Below are positions 54,405-64,000 of a DNA stretch of 64,000 bases, in pieces (positions within the stretch are counted from its first letter, which is position 1; every line of letters starts with the position of its first letter). Origin of the DNA: Tessaracoccus defluvii (GTDB lineage: Bacteria > Actinomycetota > Actinomycetes > Propionibacteriales > Propionibacteriaceae); the NCBI RefSeq assembly GCF_014489575.1, contig NZ_CP060789.1:1984001-2048000 (forward strand). Direction: 5' to 3'. A program made the position numbers and the translations under genes. The notes beneath the pieces are model-generated. The model was not told the origin of the DNA, ran no database searches, and saw only the letters and a program-made list of their open reading frames with translations.

Positions 54405-55385
54405 TCAGTCGTTGACGGCGGAGCGGCGCAGGTCCTTGCGCAGCTCGGGCGGCAGCGCGAACGTCAAGGTCTCCTCGGTCAGCCGCTCCTCGACGGCGGC
54501 CGGGAAGCCCCGCTCCTGCAGGTACTCCAGGACGCCCTGGACCAGGTCGTCCGGCACCGAGGCGCCGGAGGTCACCCCGACGGTGCTGACACCCTCGAGC
54601 CAGGCGGGGTCGATCTCGCCGGCGTTGTCGACCCGGTGCGACGCCTTCGCGCCGGCGTCCAGCGCCACCTCCACGAGGCGGACGGAGTTCGATGAGTTTG
54701 CCGAGCCGACGACGATCATGAGGTCGCAGCCGTGGCTGGCGATCTGCTTGACGGCGAGCTGACGGTTCTGGGTGGCGTAGCAGATGTCGTCCGACGGCGG
54801 ATCCATCAGCAGCGGGAACTTCTCCCGCAGCCGCGTCACCGTCTCCATGGTCTCGTCGACGGACAGGGTCGTCTGCGACAGCCAGGCGACGTTGGTGCCC
54901 TCGGGCAGTTCAACGTTCTCGACGTCGGCCGGCGACTGCACGAGCGTGGTGCGCTCAGGGGCCTCACCCATGGTGCCCTCGACCTCCTCGTGGCCGGCGT
55001 GGCCGATCAGGAGGATCTGGGTGTCCTGCGCGGCGAAGCGCCTCGCCTCGTGGTGCACCTTGGTCACCAGCGGGCAGGTCGCGTCGATGGTCTTGAGTGA
55101 ACGCTCTGCCGCCTCGGCGTGGACGGCCGGCGACACGCCGTGAGCCGAGAACACGACGGTCGCCCCTGGCGGTACCTCGTCGAGTTCCTCGACGAAGATG
55201 GCGCCGCGCTCCTCCAGCGCCTCGACGACGTGGCGGTTGTGCACGATCTGCTTGCGGACGTAGACGGGCGGCCCGTAGAGGTCAAGGGCCTTCTCCACCG
55301 TCACCACGGCCCGGTCGACGCCGGCGCAGTAGCCACGGGGGGCCGCCACGACGACACGCTTGGTCTGTTCGCTGGTGCTCGTCAT
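54405..55385 (-). CDS. ispH: 4-hydroxy-3-methylbut-2-enyl diphosphate reductase
   Basis: IspH (LytB) makes IPP and DMAPP in the last step of the methylerythritol phosphate pathway with a 4Fe-4S cluster. 326 residues. The three cluster cysteines are in [23 protein letters not shown] and [11 protein letters not shown]. The substrate-binding His residues are in IVHNRHVV and GHAGHEEV, and GSANSSNS binds the diphosphate. ATG at 55385. It shares precursor supply with the isoprenyl transferase gene 4 kb away. Confidence 0.96.
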   Translation of the reverse strand: MTSTSEQTKRVVVAAPRGYCAGVDRAVVTVEKALDLYGPPVYVRKQIVHNRHVVEALEERGAIFVEELDEVPPGATVVFSAHGVSPAVHAEAAERSLKTIDATCPLVTKVHHEARRFAAQDTQILLIGHAGHEEVEGTMGEAPERTTLVQSPADVENVELPEGTNVAWLSQTTLSVDETMETVTRLREKFPLLMDPPSDDICYATQNRQLAVKQIASHGCDLMIVVGSANSSNSVRLVEVALDAGAKASHRVDNAGEIDPAWLEGVSTVGVTSGASVPDDLVQGVLEYLQERGFPAAVEERLTEETLTFALPPELRKDLRRSAVND

Positions 55386-55438
55386 GGGCCCAAGTCTAGG
55401 TGGAGTCCCGCAGGACCCCACATCTGTAGCCTTGCGGC

Positions 55439-56194
55439 ATGGACTCGCCGCAGTTGCACGCCGTCGGTTTCGACGCGCCCTCCCTGGACTCCCTGATCGC
55501 CGCCGCTTTCGACGCCGGCGTCCGGGGCATCAACACCGCCCCGGGCTTCGCGCTCATCGGTGCCTACTCGGATCCGAGCGGGGCACGCATGGCCTTCCTG
55601 CAGCGGTCGGGACAGCAGGCAACGACCACGGCGGCGCTGGTCTCCGACACCCCGTTCCGCGCCCAGGTGGTGCGGTTCACGGACCTGCTGGCCAAGGTGG
55701 CGCTGTACGCCCCCGACGGCGAGGGTCGGCTGCTTGCCGAGTTCCTCTCACTGGTCGACGATCCCGTCGCCTACCCGCAGTACGAACTGACGGGCAGCGA
55801 GTCGACGGTGGTCCCGGCCCTGGGCGTCGCGGCGCTCGCCATCGACGTGGAGGCCTTCTCCGACGAGGCCGCCTTCCTCGTCTCCCCCGCCGCCGAACTG
55901 GGCGGTGCGGCCATGACGGCGGCCACGCTCCTGTCGCCCGGCCTGTACGCGCTGCGCGCCGACGCCATCGGCCCCGGCGAGGCGAGCCCGACGCTGCTGA
56001 TGGCGGGTACCGTCGTCGCCGTCGAGACCCGCCGCAATGCGCTCACCGGCGTCGATTTCCAGGTGGCCCGGCTCCGCAGCGCCGTCGAGCTGACCGTGGC
56101 CATCCCGGCGGAACACCCCGTCGCCCCAGGCAGCGTCGTGTACGGCACGTGGTTCGCCACGTGCTCGGCGGGCACCTGGGACAGGACCGCCTAG
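55439..56194 (+). CDS. Hypothetical protein
   Basis: A 251-residue protein that I do not recognise; it appears conserved in structure, beta-rich, with no signal peptide or membrane segment. Segments such as [20 protein letters not shown] and [20 protein letters not shown] suggest a repeated beta-sandwich or OB-like fold. It diverges from ispH with 53 bases between starts. Its stop codon overlaps that of the convergent HAD gene (56191-56194). Confidence 0.7.
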   Translation: MDSPQLHAVGFDAPSLDSLIAAAFDAGVRGINTAPGFALIGAYSDPSGARMAFLQRSGQQATTTAALVSDTPFRAQVVRFTDLLAKVALYAPDGEGRLLAEFLSLVDDPVAYPQYELTGSESTVVPALGVAALAIDVEAFSDEAAFLVSPAAELGGAAMTAATLLSPGLYALRADAIGPGEASPTLLMAGTVVAVETRRNALTGVDFQVARLRSAVELTVAIPAEHPVAPGSVVYGTWFATCSAGTWDRTA

Positions 56195-57011
56195 ACCCGC
56201 CAGCCGTTGACCGCGAGCCGCTCGATCACGACGGCGATGCCCTCGTCATTGTTGGTCGGGGCCACCTCGTCGGCGACGGCGATGACCTCGGGCAGTGCGT
56301 TGCCCATGGCCACCCCGTGGCCGGCCCAGGCGAGCATCTCCAGGTCGTTGAGGTTGTCTCCGAAGGCGATCACCTCGTCGGCCCGCACCCCGAGGGCCCC
56401 GGCGATCCTCACCAGGCCCGTGCCCTTGTCGACGCCGGCGGAGGCGACCTCCAGGAACGGGGCGCCCGATGTCGACGGCGCCACACCGGGCAGGTCGAGT
56501 TCCAGCGCTGTTGCCAGCAGCTCCTCGGGCGCGACCGCCGGGTCACGGACGACGAGCTTCACCGACGGCACTGACAGCACCTCGGTCAGGGGGAACTCGG
56601 GCAGGTCCCGGGACGGCTGTGGTCCTCGGGGTCCATCATCCCGACGTAGCCGTGCTGCGGCACGAACGTGGCGCCCCCGTCACGGACGGAGACGCAGTGG
56701 ATGCCGGGGTGCCGCTCCCGCAGCGCGTGGAAGAGTGCGGTCTGCGCCTCGACGGCCAGGGTCGTCTCGAACAGGACGGCGTCCCGGCCGAGGTCGTAGC
56801 CGACGGCCCCGTTCGCGCCGAGCACGACGCCGTCGGCCAGGAACGTGCCGGCCAGCACCTCCCCGATGGAGAACGGCTGCCGGCCGGAGGCGGGAACGAC
56901 GTGCAGGCCGGCCTCGCGGGCGGCCGCGAGTGCGCGGAGCGTGCGGGGAGTGACGGTGTGGTCGCTCGTGAGCAGGGTGCCGTCGAGGTCGGTGGCGATG
57001 AGCTTGATCAC
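56191..57011 (-). pseudogene. Cof-type HAD phosphatase, one frameshift
   Basis: Haloacid-dehalogenase-superfamily phosphatase of the Cof/YbjI class, about 274 residues joined. ATG at 57011 starts IKLIATDLDGTLLTSDH with the catalytic Asp pair; motif II region is VVPASGRQPFS. Near 56618 one base is missing and the second frame continues LPEFPLTEVLSVPSVKLVV and ends with motif IV GDNLNDLEMLAWAGHGVAMGNA. These enzymes dephosphorylate sugar phosphates or flavin precursors. A restored base gives a normal protein. Confidence 0.85.
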
Positions 57012-57074
57012 GCCTCGACCCTAGCCGGACCTCGCGTCGCGGCCACCGTCGGAGGGGGTCGGTAGGGTGCAGCC

Positions 57075-58307
57075 ATGGCCCTGAACAGCTCCGCCGAGCA
57101 GCCCCAGCCCCTGGGCCGCGTCATCGGCGCGGTGAAGGACTGGGTCGGCAGGCTCGGGGAGGTGTGGGTCGACGCGCAGGTCGTCGAGATCAAGCGACGC
57201 AACGCCCCCACGCAGTTCATGACGTTCCGCGACCGCGTCGCCAACATGTCGGCCCAGGTGACCGTCTCCACCATGGTGCTCGACGCCGCCGGCCCGATCC
57301 CCGAGGGCTCCCGGGTGACGGCGCGCGTGCGGCCCCGGCTGTGGGACCGCGACACGTCGCTGAGCTTCGAATGCCTCGAGATCCAGGTCGCCGGCGAGGG
57401 CAGGCTGCTGGCCCAGCTCGAGCAGCTCAAGCGGAAGCTGCAGGCCGAAGGACTGTTCGACGGCCATCGAAAGAAGCGACTGCCGCTGCTGCCGCACGTG
57501 ATCGGGCTGGTCACAGGGCGCGACTCGGACGCGGAGCGCGACGTGGTCACGAACGTGGCGCGCCGCTGGCCCGCGGCCCGGATCCGCACCCGGCACGCCC
57601 TCGTCCAGGGGGCGAACTCGGCCGAGTCGGTCATGACGGCGCTGGCGCACCTCGACGCCGACCCCGAGGTGGACGTCATCGTCATCGCCCGCGGCGGCGG
57701 ATCGCTCGAGGACCTCCTCTCCTTCTCCGACGAGGGCCTGGTCCGGGCCGTCGCCGCCGCCCGGACGCCGATCGTCAGCGCGATCGGCCACGAGCGCGAC
57801 TACCCGCTCGTCGACTTCGTCGCCGACCTGCGGGCGTCGACCCCCACGGATGCCGCCAAGCGCATCGTCCCCGACCACGCCACCGAGGCGGCCGGCCTCA
57901 GCCAGGCCCGGCAGCGTCTCGACCGGGCCCTGCTGACGACGATCACCCGGGAACAGTCACGCCTCGACGCGGTGCGCTCCCGCCCCGTGCTGGTCGACCC
58001 GACCAGCGCGTTCGTCGCCCACTACGAGCGGCTGCATCTGCTGCGCCACCGGCTGGAGGCGGGCATCGACCGCCGGATCCGGACGGAGGAGGCCGACGTC
58101 CGCGCAGCCGTCACCGCCATCCGGGCCCTGTCGCCGAAGCGGACGCTGGAGCGCGGCTACGCCGTCCTCGTCGACGCCGCCGGACACCGGTCCGTGTCGA
58201 GCGTCACGGACGCCGCTACGGGCGACCGCATCCGCGCCTACCTCGCGGACGGAGAACTGAGCCTCGACGTCGTCGGGACCATCGGGAAGGAGCCGGAGCA
58301 TGGCTGA
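57075..58307 (+). CDS. xseA: Exodeoxyribonuclease VII large subunit
   Basis: A 410-residue catalytic subunit of exonuclease VII, which degrades single-stranded DNA from both ends. The N-terminal OB fold includes LGEVWVDAQVVEIKRR; the catalytic domain has GRDSDAERDVVTNVARRWP, VIARGGGSLEDLLSFSDE and AIGHERDYPLVDFVADLRAS; the C-terminal helices bind XseB. ATG at 57075. The stop overlaps the xseB start. Divergent from the HAD gene. Confidence 0.95.
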   Translation: MALNSSAEQPQPLGRVIGAVKDWVGRLGEVWVDAQVVEIKRRNAPTQFMTFRDRVANMSAQVTVSTMVLDAAGPIPEGSRVTARVRPRLWDRDTSLSFECLEIQVAGEGRLLAQLEQLKRKLQAEGLFDGHRKKRLPLLPHVIGLVTGRDSDAERDVVTNVARRWPAARIRTRHALVQGANSAESVMTALAHLDADPEVDVIVIARGGGSLEDLLSFSDEGLVRAVAAARTPIVSAIGHERDYPLVDFVADLRASTPTDAAKRIVPDHATEAAGLSQARQRLDRALLTTITREQSRLDAVRSRPVLVDPTSAFVAHYERLHLLRHRLEAGIDRRIRTEEADVRAAVTAIRALSPKRTLERGYAVLVDAAGHRSVSSVTDAATGDRIRAYLADGELSLDVVGTIGKEPEHG

Positions 58308-58506
58308 GGAGAAGCTGACCTACGAGGCGGCACGGGACGAACTGCTGCAGGTCGTCGCGAAGCTGGAGTCCGGGACGCTTTCGCTGGCCGAGTCGATGGA
58401 GGTGTGGCAGCGGGGCGAGAAGCTCGCCGACCTGTGCCAGGGGTTCCTCGACGGCGCCCGCGAACAGGTGTCCGCTGCCCGCAAGGAGTCGGCGCAGGAG
58501 GAGTGA
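58300..58506 (+). CDS. xseB: Exodeoxyribonuclease VII small subunit
   Basis: A 68-residue helical hairpin protein: LTYEAARDELLQVVAKLESG, then LSLAESMEVWQRGEKLADLC, the XseB pattern. It overlaps xseA by eight bases, so the subunits are produced together. Several copies assemble around XseA in the enzyme. Confidence 0.95.
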   Translation: MAEEKLTYEAARDELLQVVAKLESGTLSLAESMEVWQRGEKLADLCQGFLDGAREQVSAARKESAQEE

Positions 58507-58522
58507 CCGGGTCTGGCAGGCC

Positions 58523-59089
58523 TCAACCCTGAGCCGGGTCCACGGCCACGAGGGTGGAGGCGAACGCCTCGAGTTCGGCGAAGTCGGTGTCGGCCGTCAC
58601 GATCGACGCCACGTCCCCGTCGACGTTGACCAGGCTCATGGTGCGACGGTCGGCGCTCTCGTAGCGCTGCCAGGTCCGTCCGGCCAGGTCGACCTCGGCC
58701 CGGAGCCCGGACCCGTCACGCGTCACGCCGGAGACGAAGGACCGCAGGGCCTCGTCACGCTGCTGAACGCCGAAGTAGATCCCCTCCGGCGACATGTAGC
58801 CGACCTGCCAGGAGTTCCCCTCGGCAGGCTCACCGTCGATCCACTTGTCCCCGCTGGCAGCCCAGGCGACGCGGGTGGCGGTCCACTCGGCGTCGAGGGC
58901 CTCGGGAACCAGCAGCGGATAGGGGGACGCGGCCTTCGCCTTCTGCAGCACGGGCGCGACGGAGACCGCCTGCACGGTCGTATCGCCGGGCTGGGAGAAG
59001 AACCACACGATCAGTGCCACGGGCACAAGGAGGACCGCCATCGAGATGACCATGTCCCTGCCGCGGGCGTTCGAGTTGCGTCCTGCCAT
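58523..59089 (-). CDS. DUF4245-family membrane-anchored protein
   Basis: A 188-residue protein with one N-terminal membrane segment (MVISMAVLLVPVALIVWFF) and an extracytoplasmic domain. The VPEALDAEWTATRVAW and GNSWQVGYMSPEGIYFGVQQ segments match DUF4245, an actinobacterial envelope family of unknown function. ATG at 59089 or 59098 may be the start. It follows the isoprenyl transferase gene on the same strand after 47 bases. Confidence 0.85.
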   Translation of the reverse strand: MAGRNSNARGRDMVISMAVLLVPVALIVWFFSQPGDTTVQAVSVAPVLQKAKAASPYPLLVPEALDAEWTATRVAWAASGDKWIDGEPAEGNSWQVGYMSPEGIYFGVQQRDEALRSFVSGVTRDGSGLRAEVDLAGRTWQRYESADRRTMSLVNVDGDVASIVTADTDFAELEAFASTLVAVDPAQG

Positions 59090-59136
59090 GGCGGCCATCG
59101 TAGTGGGGCGCCCCGAACGCCCCCACATCGCGCGTC

Positions 59137-59937
59137 TCAGCGGCCGTAGCGGCGCTCGCGCTGCGTGTACGAACGCAGCGCGCGGACGAAGTCGACGCGC
59201 CGGAAGTCCGGCCAGAGCGCCTCACAGAAGTAGTACTCGCTGTGCGCCGACTGCCACAGCAGGAAGCCGGACAGGCGCTGCTCCCCCGAGGTGCGGATGA
59301 TCAGGTCGGGGTCGGGCTGTCCCTTGGTGTAGAGATGCTCGGAGATCTCGTCGATCTCCAGCGTCCGCGCGACCTCCTCGAGGGTCGCCCCAGCCTCCGC
59401 CCGATCGGCCAGCAGCGACCGGACGGCGTCGCGCAGTTCGTGCCGACCGCCGTAGGCGATCGCGACGTTGACATGCATGCCCGTGTTCCCGGCCGTCGAC
59501 TCCGACGACTCGCGCAGGGAGGCAGCCAGCCCCTCCGGGAGCAGGTCGAGGGCCCCGACAGCCTGCACCCGCCAGCGCCCGGTCGCGGCGAGGTCCTTGA
59601 CGAGCGAATCGATGACGTCGAGCAGCGGGCTGAGCTCGTCGTCGTCGCTGCGCTGCAGGTTCTCGGTGCTGAGCACCCACAGCGTGACGACCTTGAGGTC
59701 GGCCTCGTCGCACCATTCGACGAACTCCAGGAGCCGGGCAGCCCCCGCCCGGTACCCGGCGACCAGCGGCTGGCCAGGAGCGTTCATCCGCGCCCACCGT
59801 CGGTTGCCGTCCGCGAGGACGGCGACGTGGCCGGGGAGGCTGCCCTTGTCGAGCCCGCCGAGCACCTGACGCTCATAGGTCGTGTAGAGCCAGCGCGGCG
59901 GCCAGTGCCGCTCGGCGACGCGACTCCACCAGGACAT
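59137..59937 (-). CDS. uppS: Isoprenyl transferase (cis-prenyl diphosphate synthase)
   Basis: A 266-residue cis-prenyltransferase that extends allylic diphosphates with IPP to make lipid carriers for the cell wall. The catalytic Asp and diphosphate-binding residues lie in HVAVLADGNRRWARMN; later conserved regions are LWVLSTENLQRS, VNVAIAYGGRHELRDAV and LIIRTSGEQRLSGFLLWQSA. Actinomycetes often have a short-chain (Z-farnesyl) and a long-chain enzyme; which of these this one is cannot be told here. ATG at 59937. Divergent from trhA across a palindromic region. Confidence 0.9.
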   Translation of the reverse strand: MSWWSRVAERHWPPRWLYTTYERQVLGGLDKGSLPGHVAVLADGNRRWARMNAPGQPLVAGYRAGAARLLEFVEWCDEADLKVVTLWVLSTENLQRSDDDELSPLLDVIDSLVKDLAATGRWRVQAVGALDLLPEGLAASLRESSESTAGNTGMHVNVAIAYGGRHELRDAVRSLLADRAEAGATLEEVARTLEIDEISEHLYTKGQPDPDLIIRTSGEQRLSGFLLWQSAHSEYYFCEALWPDFRRVDFVRALRSYTQRERRYGR

Positions 59938-59983
59938 GGACGGCAGCCTACCGGGACTTGGAATGAGGGGCCCCAACGGGGTA

Positions 59984-60016
59984 ACCTACGGTAGCGTAAG
60001 TTACGGAAGCGTAGGT
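59984..60016. promoter_or_regulatory. Nested palindrome between uppS and trhA
   Basis: CGTAA-G-TTACG (59995-60005) is a perfect palindrome. It is enclosed by ACCTACG (59984-59990) and CGTAGGT (60010-60016), all centred on 60000 and only 9 bases before the trhA start. A TetR-family operator is the likely reading; similar CTACGGTAGCGTAA-like sites often lie upstream of lipid and membrane genes in actinomycetes, from memory. Confidence 0.5.
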
Positions 60017-60024
60017 ACCCCGAG

Positions 60025-60699
60025 ATGACAGCTGCGACCATGACCCTTGAACCCACCATCAGCCTCCCCGCGAAGCCCAAGCTCCGCGGTTGGCTCCACC
60101 TCGGCATGGCCCCGGTGGCCCTGATCGTCGGCCTCGTGTTCACCGTCTTCGCGCCGACCCTCGAGGGGCGCATCGGCAGCGGCATCTACACGCTGAGCGC
60201 CGTCATCCTGTTCGGCACGAGCGCCGCCTATCACCGCGGCAACTGGACCGACCGCGGCAACGCGATCTTCCGCCGGATCGACCACTCGAACATCTTCATC
60301 TTCATCGCCGGCAGCTACACGCCACTGACGCTGACGCTGCTCGAAGGGACGCCCCGCTGGACGCTGCTGATCCTCATCTGGTCGATCGCGCTGCTCGGCG
60401 TGGTGTTCCGCACCACCTGGCTGAGCGCCCCACGCTGGCTCTACACCTGCCTGTACATCGCCATGGGCTGGGCCGCTGTCGGCTGGATGAACCAGTTCTG
60501 GGCAACGGGCGGCCCCGCCGTCGTCGTCCCCCTGCTGCTCGGCGGGCTCGTGTACTCGCTCGGCGCCGTCGCCTACGCAACCAAGCGCCCCCGCCTGTCG
60601 CCGAAGTGGTTCAGCTTCCACGAGGTCTTCCACGCCTGCACGATCATCGCCGCCATCCTGCACATCGCCGCCATCGGCATCGCGGTCTTCGGTGCCTGA
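60025..60699 (+). CDS. trhA: Hemolysin III / PAQR-family membrane protein TrhA
   Basis: A 224-residue protein with seven membrane segments of the PAQR/hemolysin III family, linked in other bacteria to membrane-lipid and fluidity homeostasis. The conserved metal-site residues appear in SAAYHRGNW, RIDHSNIFIFIAGSYTPL and SFHEVFHACTIIAAILH. ATG at 60025 follows the palindromic operator candidate, so a lipid-responsive repressor may control it. The stop lies 6 bases from the convergent ROK remnant. Confidence 0.92.
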   Translation: MTAATMTLEPTISLPAKPKLRGWLHLGMAPVALIVGLVFTVFAPTLEGRIGSGIYTLSAVILFGTSAAYHRGNWTDRGNAIFRRIDHSNIFIFIAGSYTPLTLTLLEGTPRWTLLILIWSIALLGVVFRTTWLSAPRWLYTCLYIAMGWAAVGWMNQFWATGGPAVVVPLLLGGLVYSLGAVAYATKRPRLSPKWFSFHEVFHACTIIAAILHIAAIGIAVFGA

Positions 60700-60705
60700 C
60701 GCGCC

Positions 60706-60990
60706 TCAGGCCCCCTGCACAGCGGACAGAACCTCCACCTCGGGCGGCAGCGGCGTGATCGACGGAACGGGCATGCCGGGCAGGCCGTAGATCTGTTCCG
60801 CGTGCCGATCGAAGGCGAACACGACGGCGCCGTGCGAGGCCGCCTCCGCCCCGAGGCGCGCCTCCACCAGCGGCACAGCGAACGGGAGTCCGATCTCAGC
60901 CGCGACGGCGTCGCGGAGCGGGTCGAGCAGCCGCTCGTGCTGGGCGGACAGGCCGCCACCGATGACGACCATGGCCGGGTCGAGCGTACG
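60706..60990 (-). pseudogene. C-terminal remnant of a ROK-family kinase
   Basis: A minus-strand frame ending at 60706 reads LDPAMVVIGGGLSAQHERLL, then EARLGAEAASHGAVVFAFD, the conserved C-terminal third of ROK sugar kinases. The ATP-binding and substrate domains are absent: upstream lies the start of a divergent deacetylase gene. A truncated leftover, not a functional kinase. Confidence 0.7.
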
Positions 60991-61044
60991 GGGCGGTCGG
61001 GCCTTCTCCGTCCGGGCCGGCGAACCCCCGCCTAGGGTGGCCTC

Positions 61045-61713
61045 ATGACCGAACAGTTCCCCACCGACTGGTCCCACGCCGTCATCGTCGTCGCGCATCC
61101 GGATGACCCCGAGTACGGCATCGCGCACGCCGTCTCCCAATGGACCCGCGAAGGACGGCGGGTGAGCTACCTGCTGCTGACAAGCGGAGAGGCCGGCATC
61201 CAGGGCATGGAGCCTGCGGAATGCGGGCCATTGCGCGAGGAGGAGCAGCGGCGCGCCGGCATGCACGTGGGAGTCACCGACATCGAATTCCTGGGGCTGC
61301 CCGACAGCCGACTCAGCGACGTGGACGACCTCGCCGGGAAGGTCGCCGAAGCGCTGACCCGCTACGCCGATGCCGATCTGATCGTCTGCTCCTACCGCGG
61401 CCCCGAGTACGCGCCGGGCATCCCGAACCAGCCCGACCACATCGTCACGGGAGAGGCCACCGTCGCCGCGGTGGCGGGGCGCGACCTCTGGGTCTTCGAG
61501 GCCGGTCCGGACGGCACAGACCACGTCGACGTCGACGAGCAGGACGTGGCCGCCGCCGTCGCGTCACTGGCCGAGCACCGGGTCTACCTCGAGGTGCTCG
61601 ATCCCGACACCCCGGTGATCGAGCAGGCGCGGGCGCAGGTGGACCGCGTGACCGATCGGAGCGCCGGCTCCCCGCGCATCTCGCTGGGCCTGGTCCACGC
61701 AGCAGGCAAATGA
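61045..61713 (+). CDS. PIG-L/LmbE-family deacetylase
   Basis: A 222-residue zinc-dependent N-deacetylase of the LmbE/MshB/Mca group. The metal and catalytic motif [11 protein letters not shown] is at the N-terminus and the third ligand is in [14 protein letters not shown]. Members act on GlcNAc derivatives, mycothiol conjugates or lipid-linked sugars. The sequence is closer to generic LmbE proteins than to MshB by feel. ATG at 61045. Confidence 0.88.
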   Translation: MTEQFPTDWSHAVIVVAHPDDPEYGIAHAVSQWTREGRRVSYLLLTSGEAGIQGMEPAECGPLREEEQRRAGMHVGVTDIEFLGLPDSRLSDVDDLAGKVAEALTRYADADLIVCSYRGPEYAPGIPNQPDHIVTGEATVAAVAGRDLWVFEAGPDGTDHVDVDEQDVAAAVASLAEHRVYLEVLDPDTPVIEQARAQVDRVTDRSAGSPRISLGLVHAAGK

Positions 61714-61855
61714 CACGGATGTGATTCACCCCGCCCGCCCGGCCTCGGGACGGGTTAGTGTCTCGCTATGGAGACCTCCTCCATCACCGTCACCCCGGTC
61801 ACCTGACCACGGTCCGGGGATGGTCGAGCACCGCCCCCGGCGAAGGGAGCAAGAA

Positions 61856-63188
61856 GTGCCCAACCTGACCGCACAACCGACTTCCCCCTCGGCGACACTG
61901 CCCGACACGGCGATCCGTACCCACATCATCGACACCTCCGTCCTGTTGTCCGATCCGCGCGCCCTGCTGCGCTTCGCCGAGCACAACGTGGTCATCCCGA
62001 TCGTCGTCATCACGGAGCTCGAGGCCAAGCGACACCACCCCGAGCTCGGCCACTTCGCCCGCGCGGCGCTGCGCCTCCTCGACGATCTCCGGGCCCAGCA
62101 CGGTCGCCTGGATGCCCCATCCCGATCAATGACGAGGGCGGGAACCTGCGGGTCGAGCTCAATCACACCGACCCCGGGGCCCTGCCGCCCGGATTCCGGC
62201 TCGGCGACAACGACACCCGGATCCTCGCTGTGGCCCTCAACTACGCGGGCGAGGGCCACCATGTCGTCCTCGTCTCCAAGGACCTGCCCCTGCGGATCAA
62301 GGCGTCCGCCGTCGGGCTGGCCGCCGAGGAGTACCGCAACGAACTGCCCGCCGAGACCGGCTACACCGGCCTGGGCAGCCTCGACGTCACCGCCGACGAC
62401 CTCGCCACCCTCTACGAGGAGGGCACGCTCCGTCTCGCTGGGGTCGGGCTCCCGTCAACTGTGGCGTCGTGCTGCACGCGCCGTCGTCGTCTGCGCTGGC
62501 CAGGGTCGGCGTCGACGGGACGCTGCGCCTCATCCGCCCCGACCGCGAGGTGTTCGGCCTGAAGGGCCGCTCCGCAGAGCAGCGGGTGGCGCTCGACCTG
62601 CTGCTGGACGAGTCGATCGGCATCGTGTCGTTGGGCGGCCGAGCCGGCACCGGCAAATCGGCGCTCGCGCTCTGCGCCGGCCTCGAGGCCACGCTGGAGC
62701 AGCGCCGCTACTCGAAGGTGATGGTGTTCCGCCCCCTGTACGCGGTCGGCGGCCAGGACCTCGGCTATCTGCCGGGCACCGCCGACGAGAAGATGCAGCC
62801 GTGGGGCGAGGCCGTGTTCGACACCCTCTCGGCGGTGACCAACAAGTACGTCATCGACGAACTGCTGGCGCAGGACATGATCGAGGTGCTTCCGCTCACC
62901 CACATCCGCGGCCGCTCCCTGCACGACGCGTTCGTGATCGTCGACGAGGCCCAATCGCTGGAGCGCAACGTGCTGCTGACGGTGCTGTCGCGCATCGGTC
63001 AGAACTCGCGGGTCGTGCTCACCCACGACGTCGCGCAACGCGACAACCTGCGGGTCGGCAGGCACGACGGGGTGGTGGCGGTGGTCGAGAAGCTCAAGGG
63101 CAACCCGCTGTTCGCCCATGTGACGTTGACCCGATCGGAACGCTCCCCGATCGCCGCGCTCGTCACGGAGCTGCTCGAGGAGCTCTGA
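61856..63188 (+). pseudogene. PIN-domain PhoH-family ATPase, two frameshifts
   Basis: A PIN nuclease domain fused to a PhoH ATPase/helicase domain, about 444 residues once joined. GTG at 61856 (AAGGGAGC upstream) starts the PIN part: [28 protein letters not shown]. One missing C near 62118 and one missing base near 62454 each move the frame. The PhoH part has Walker [34 protein letters not shown] and Walker [10 protein letters not shown]. Proteins of this type unwind and cut RNA. Both shifts repair with one base, so sequencing error is likely. Confidence 0.85.
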
Positions 63189-63198
63189 GCGGGGACGT

Positions 63199-63222
63199 GG
63201 GCCCCGCCGGAGGGCGGGGCCC
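63199..63222. terminator. Bidirectional terminator
   Basis: GGGCCCCGCC (63199-63208) pairs perfectly with GGCGGGGCCC (63213-63222), loop GGAG. It sits between the convergent phoH-like and YyaL-like genes. Confidence 0.75.
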
Positions 63223-63227
63223 CGCCG

Positions 63228-64000
63228 TCAGACGCGCGACCAGAGGGGCGTCTTCAGCTCCGCATAGTCGCTGACCGGGTCGAAGCAGACGGTGCCGCGG
63301 CACACATAGGCCAGCCCGTCCACGCGGCTCTCGAGGTAGCTGCCGAACCCCTCGGCGCCCTCGGGCGCCGTCAGCACGATCGAGCCGGCCGGGGCGAGTC
63401 GCCAGGCGGCGCGGGTGAGCTCACCGAACGGGTCGTCGGACACGACGACGGCGACCGCCGGCTTCAGCCCGCGGCGGGCCTCGTCGGAGATCATCAGGTC
63501 GGCCAGCGCAGCCCCGGCGAACCGGGGGTGCTCCGCGACGCCCGCCCACTTGGTGCGGGCCGCCAGGTCGGCGCGGGCCACGAGTTCCGGGCGCTCCGAC
63601 AGCAGCCCGACGGCGCGGAGGGCGGCGATCATGGCCGACGTTCCACTGGGGGTGACGTTGTCGGTCAGCGAACGGGCTCGGTCGAACAGGCCTGCGTCGA
63701 CGGCGTCGTAGAACCCGCCGTCCTCATGCCCGAACAGCTCGACGGCCCGGTCGACGAGGGCCTCGGCGCGACGCAGCCAGGCCGGGTCGCCTGTCGCGGC
63801 GGCCAGCGCCACGAACGCCTCGGCGACCGCCCCGAAGTCCTCTGCGCCACCCACATGGGTGTCGGCGACGCCGTCACGGGAGGTGCGGCGCAGGTCGCCG
63901 TCGGTCAGATGCACGTCGACGAGGTACATGGCGGCGCGCAGGGCCAGCTCGAGCCAGGCCGGCTCGTCGAACACGAGGGCGCCCTGCACCAGCGAGGAGA
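63228..64000 (-). CDS. YyaL/DUF255-type thioredoxin-domain protein, C-terminal part
   Basis: The last about 257 codons of a large protein whose N-terminus (the thioredoxin-like DUF255 domain) lies beyond the right edge. The visible part is an (alpha/alpha)6-type barrel: [40 protein letters not shown] and [19 protein letters not shown] match the C-terminal domain of YyaL/SPATA20-like proteins. The end, [17 protein letters not shown], with a CxxxxC-like pair, is also typical. Function in bacteria is unclear. Confidence 0.8.
   Translation of the reverse strand, partial: SSLVQGALVFDEPAWLELALRAAMYLVDVHLTDGDLRRTSRDGVADTHVGGAEDFGAVAEAFVALAAATGDPAWLRRAEALVDRAVELFGHEDGGFYDAVDAGLFDRARSLTDNVTPSGTSAMIAALRAVGLLSERPELVARADLAARTKWAGVAEHPRFAGAALADLMISDEARRGLKPAVAVVVSDDPFGELTRAAWRLAPAGSIVLTAPEGAEGFGSYLESRVDGLAYVCRGTVCFDPVSDYAELKTPLWSRV

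Overview
The window is high-GC DNA from an actinomycete. The core gene set (wide-spectrum siderophore uptake with a DtxR-type iron box, an actinobacterial isoprenyl transferase, TrhA, DUF4245, a PIN-PhoH protein, IspH, XseAB) and the codon bias suggest Propionibacteriales, perhaps Propionibacteriaceae. The genus cannot be fixed by eye. No rRNA, tRNA or CRISPR was seen.

Layout. 1-16.3 kb: mixed chromosome. It holds a desaturase cut by the window edge, a decayed trypsin-like protease, arfB, a TDT-family transporter with a small immunity-like protein, a hemerythrin/DUF2249 group, a glycan-use operon (GH5 glycosidase and GPH-type sugar symporter), a GNAT, a methyltransferase, a GT2 glycosyltransferase and a beta-mannosidase. 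16.3-24.6 kb: an APH-like kinase, a hipBA toxin-antitoxin pair, DUF4262, a GNAT and an amino-acid cluster (Lrp regulator, LysE exporter, PanE-like reductase, CysK-like enzyme, SerC). 24.6-37 kb: an insertion-sequence-rich block with ISL3, three IS30 copies and an IS1380 transposase around a P-type ATPase, parDE and an interrupted lipoprotein. 37-45.1 kb: a series of short co-oriented gene blocks (GNATs, higBA, an Abi_2 protein, a HEPN/DUF4209 protein, one IS630) ending at ychF. 45.1-64 kb: ordinary core chromosome (ychF, a four-gene siderophore ABC operon, M18 peptidase, rmuC, ilvA, ispH, xseAB, uppS, trhA, phoH).

The most interesting signal is a repeated sequence. The last codons of ychF (protein ending in VVEFRFN plus stop) reappear five more times outside the gene, all in the orientation of ychF, at about 41.46, 39.32, 38.13, 37.07 and 18.79 kb. 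They sit between the small toxin-antitoxin, HEPN/Abi and acetyltransferase blocks. This looks like repeated site-specific insertion of small cassettes at the 3' end of ychF, an integron-like array that uses a protein-coding 3' end as its attachment site. No recombinase is present in the window.

Two further patterns shape the region. First, two inverted IS30 copies (26.6 and 35.5 kb) appear to have inverted the DNA between them: the two halves of one small gene and the two halves of one GNAT gene now lie on opposite sides of the inverted block. Second, at least fourteen genes, including core ones such as rmuC and phoH, are broken by what reads as one missing G or C in a short run. That is more like uncorrected long-read indels than real decay, so many entries marked pseudogene here may be intact in the organism.
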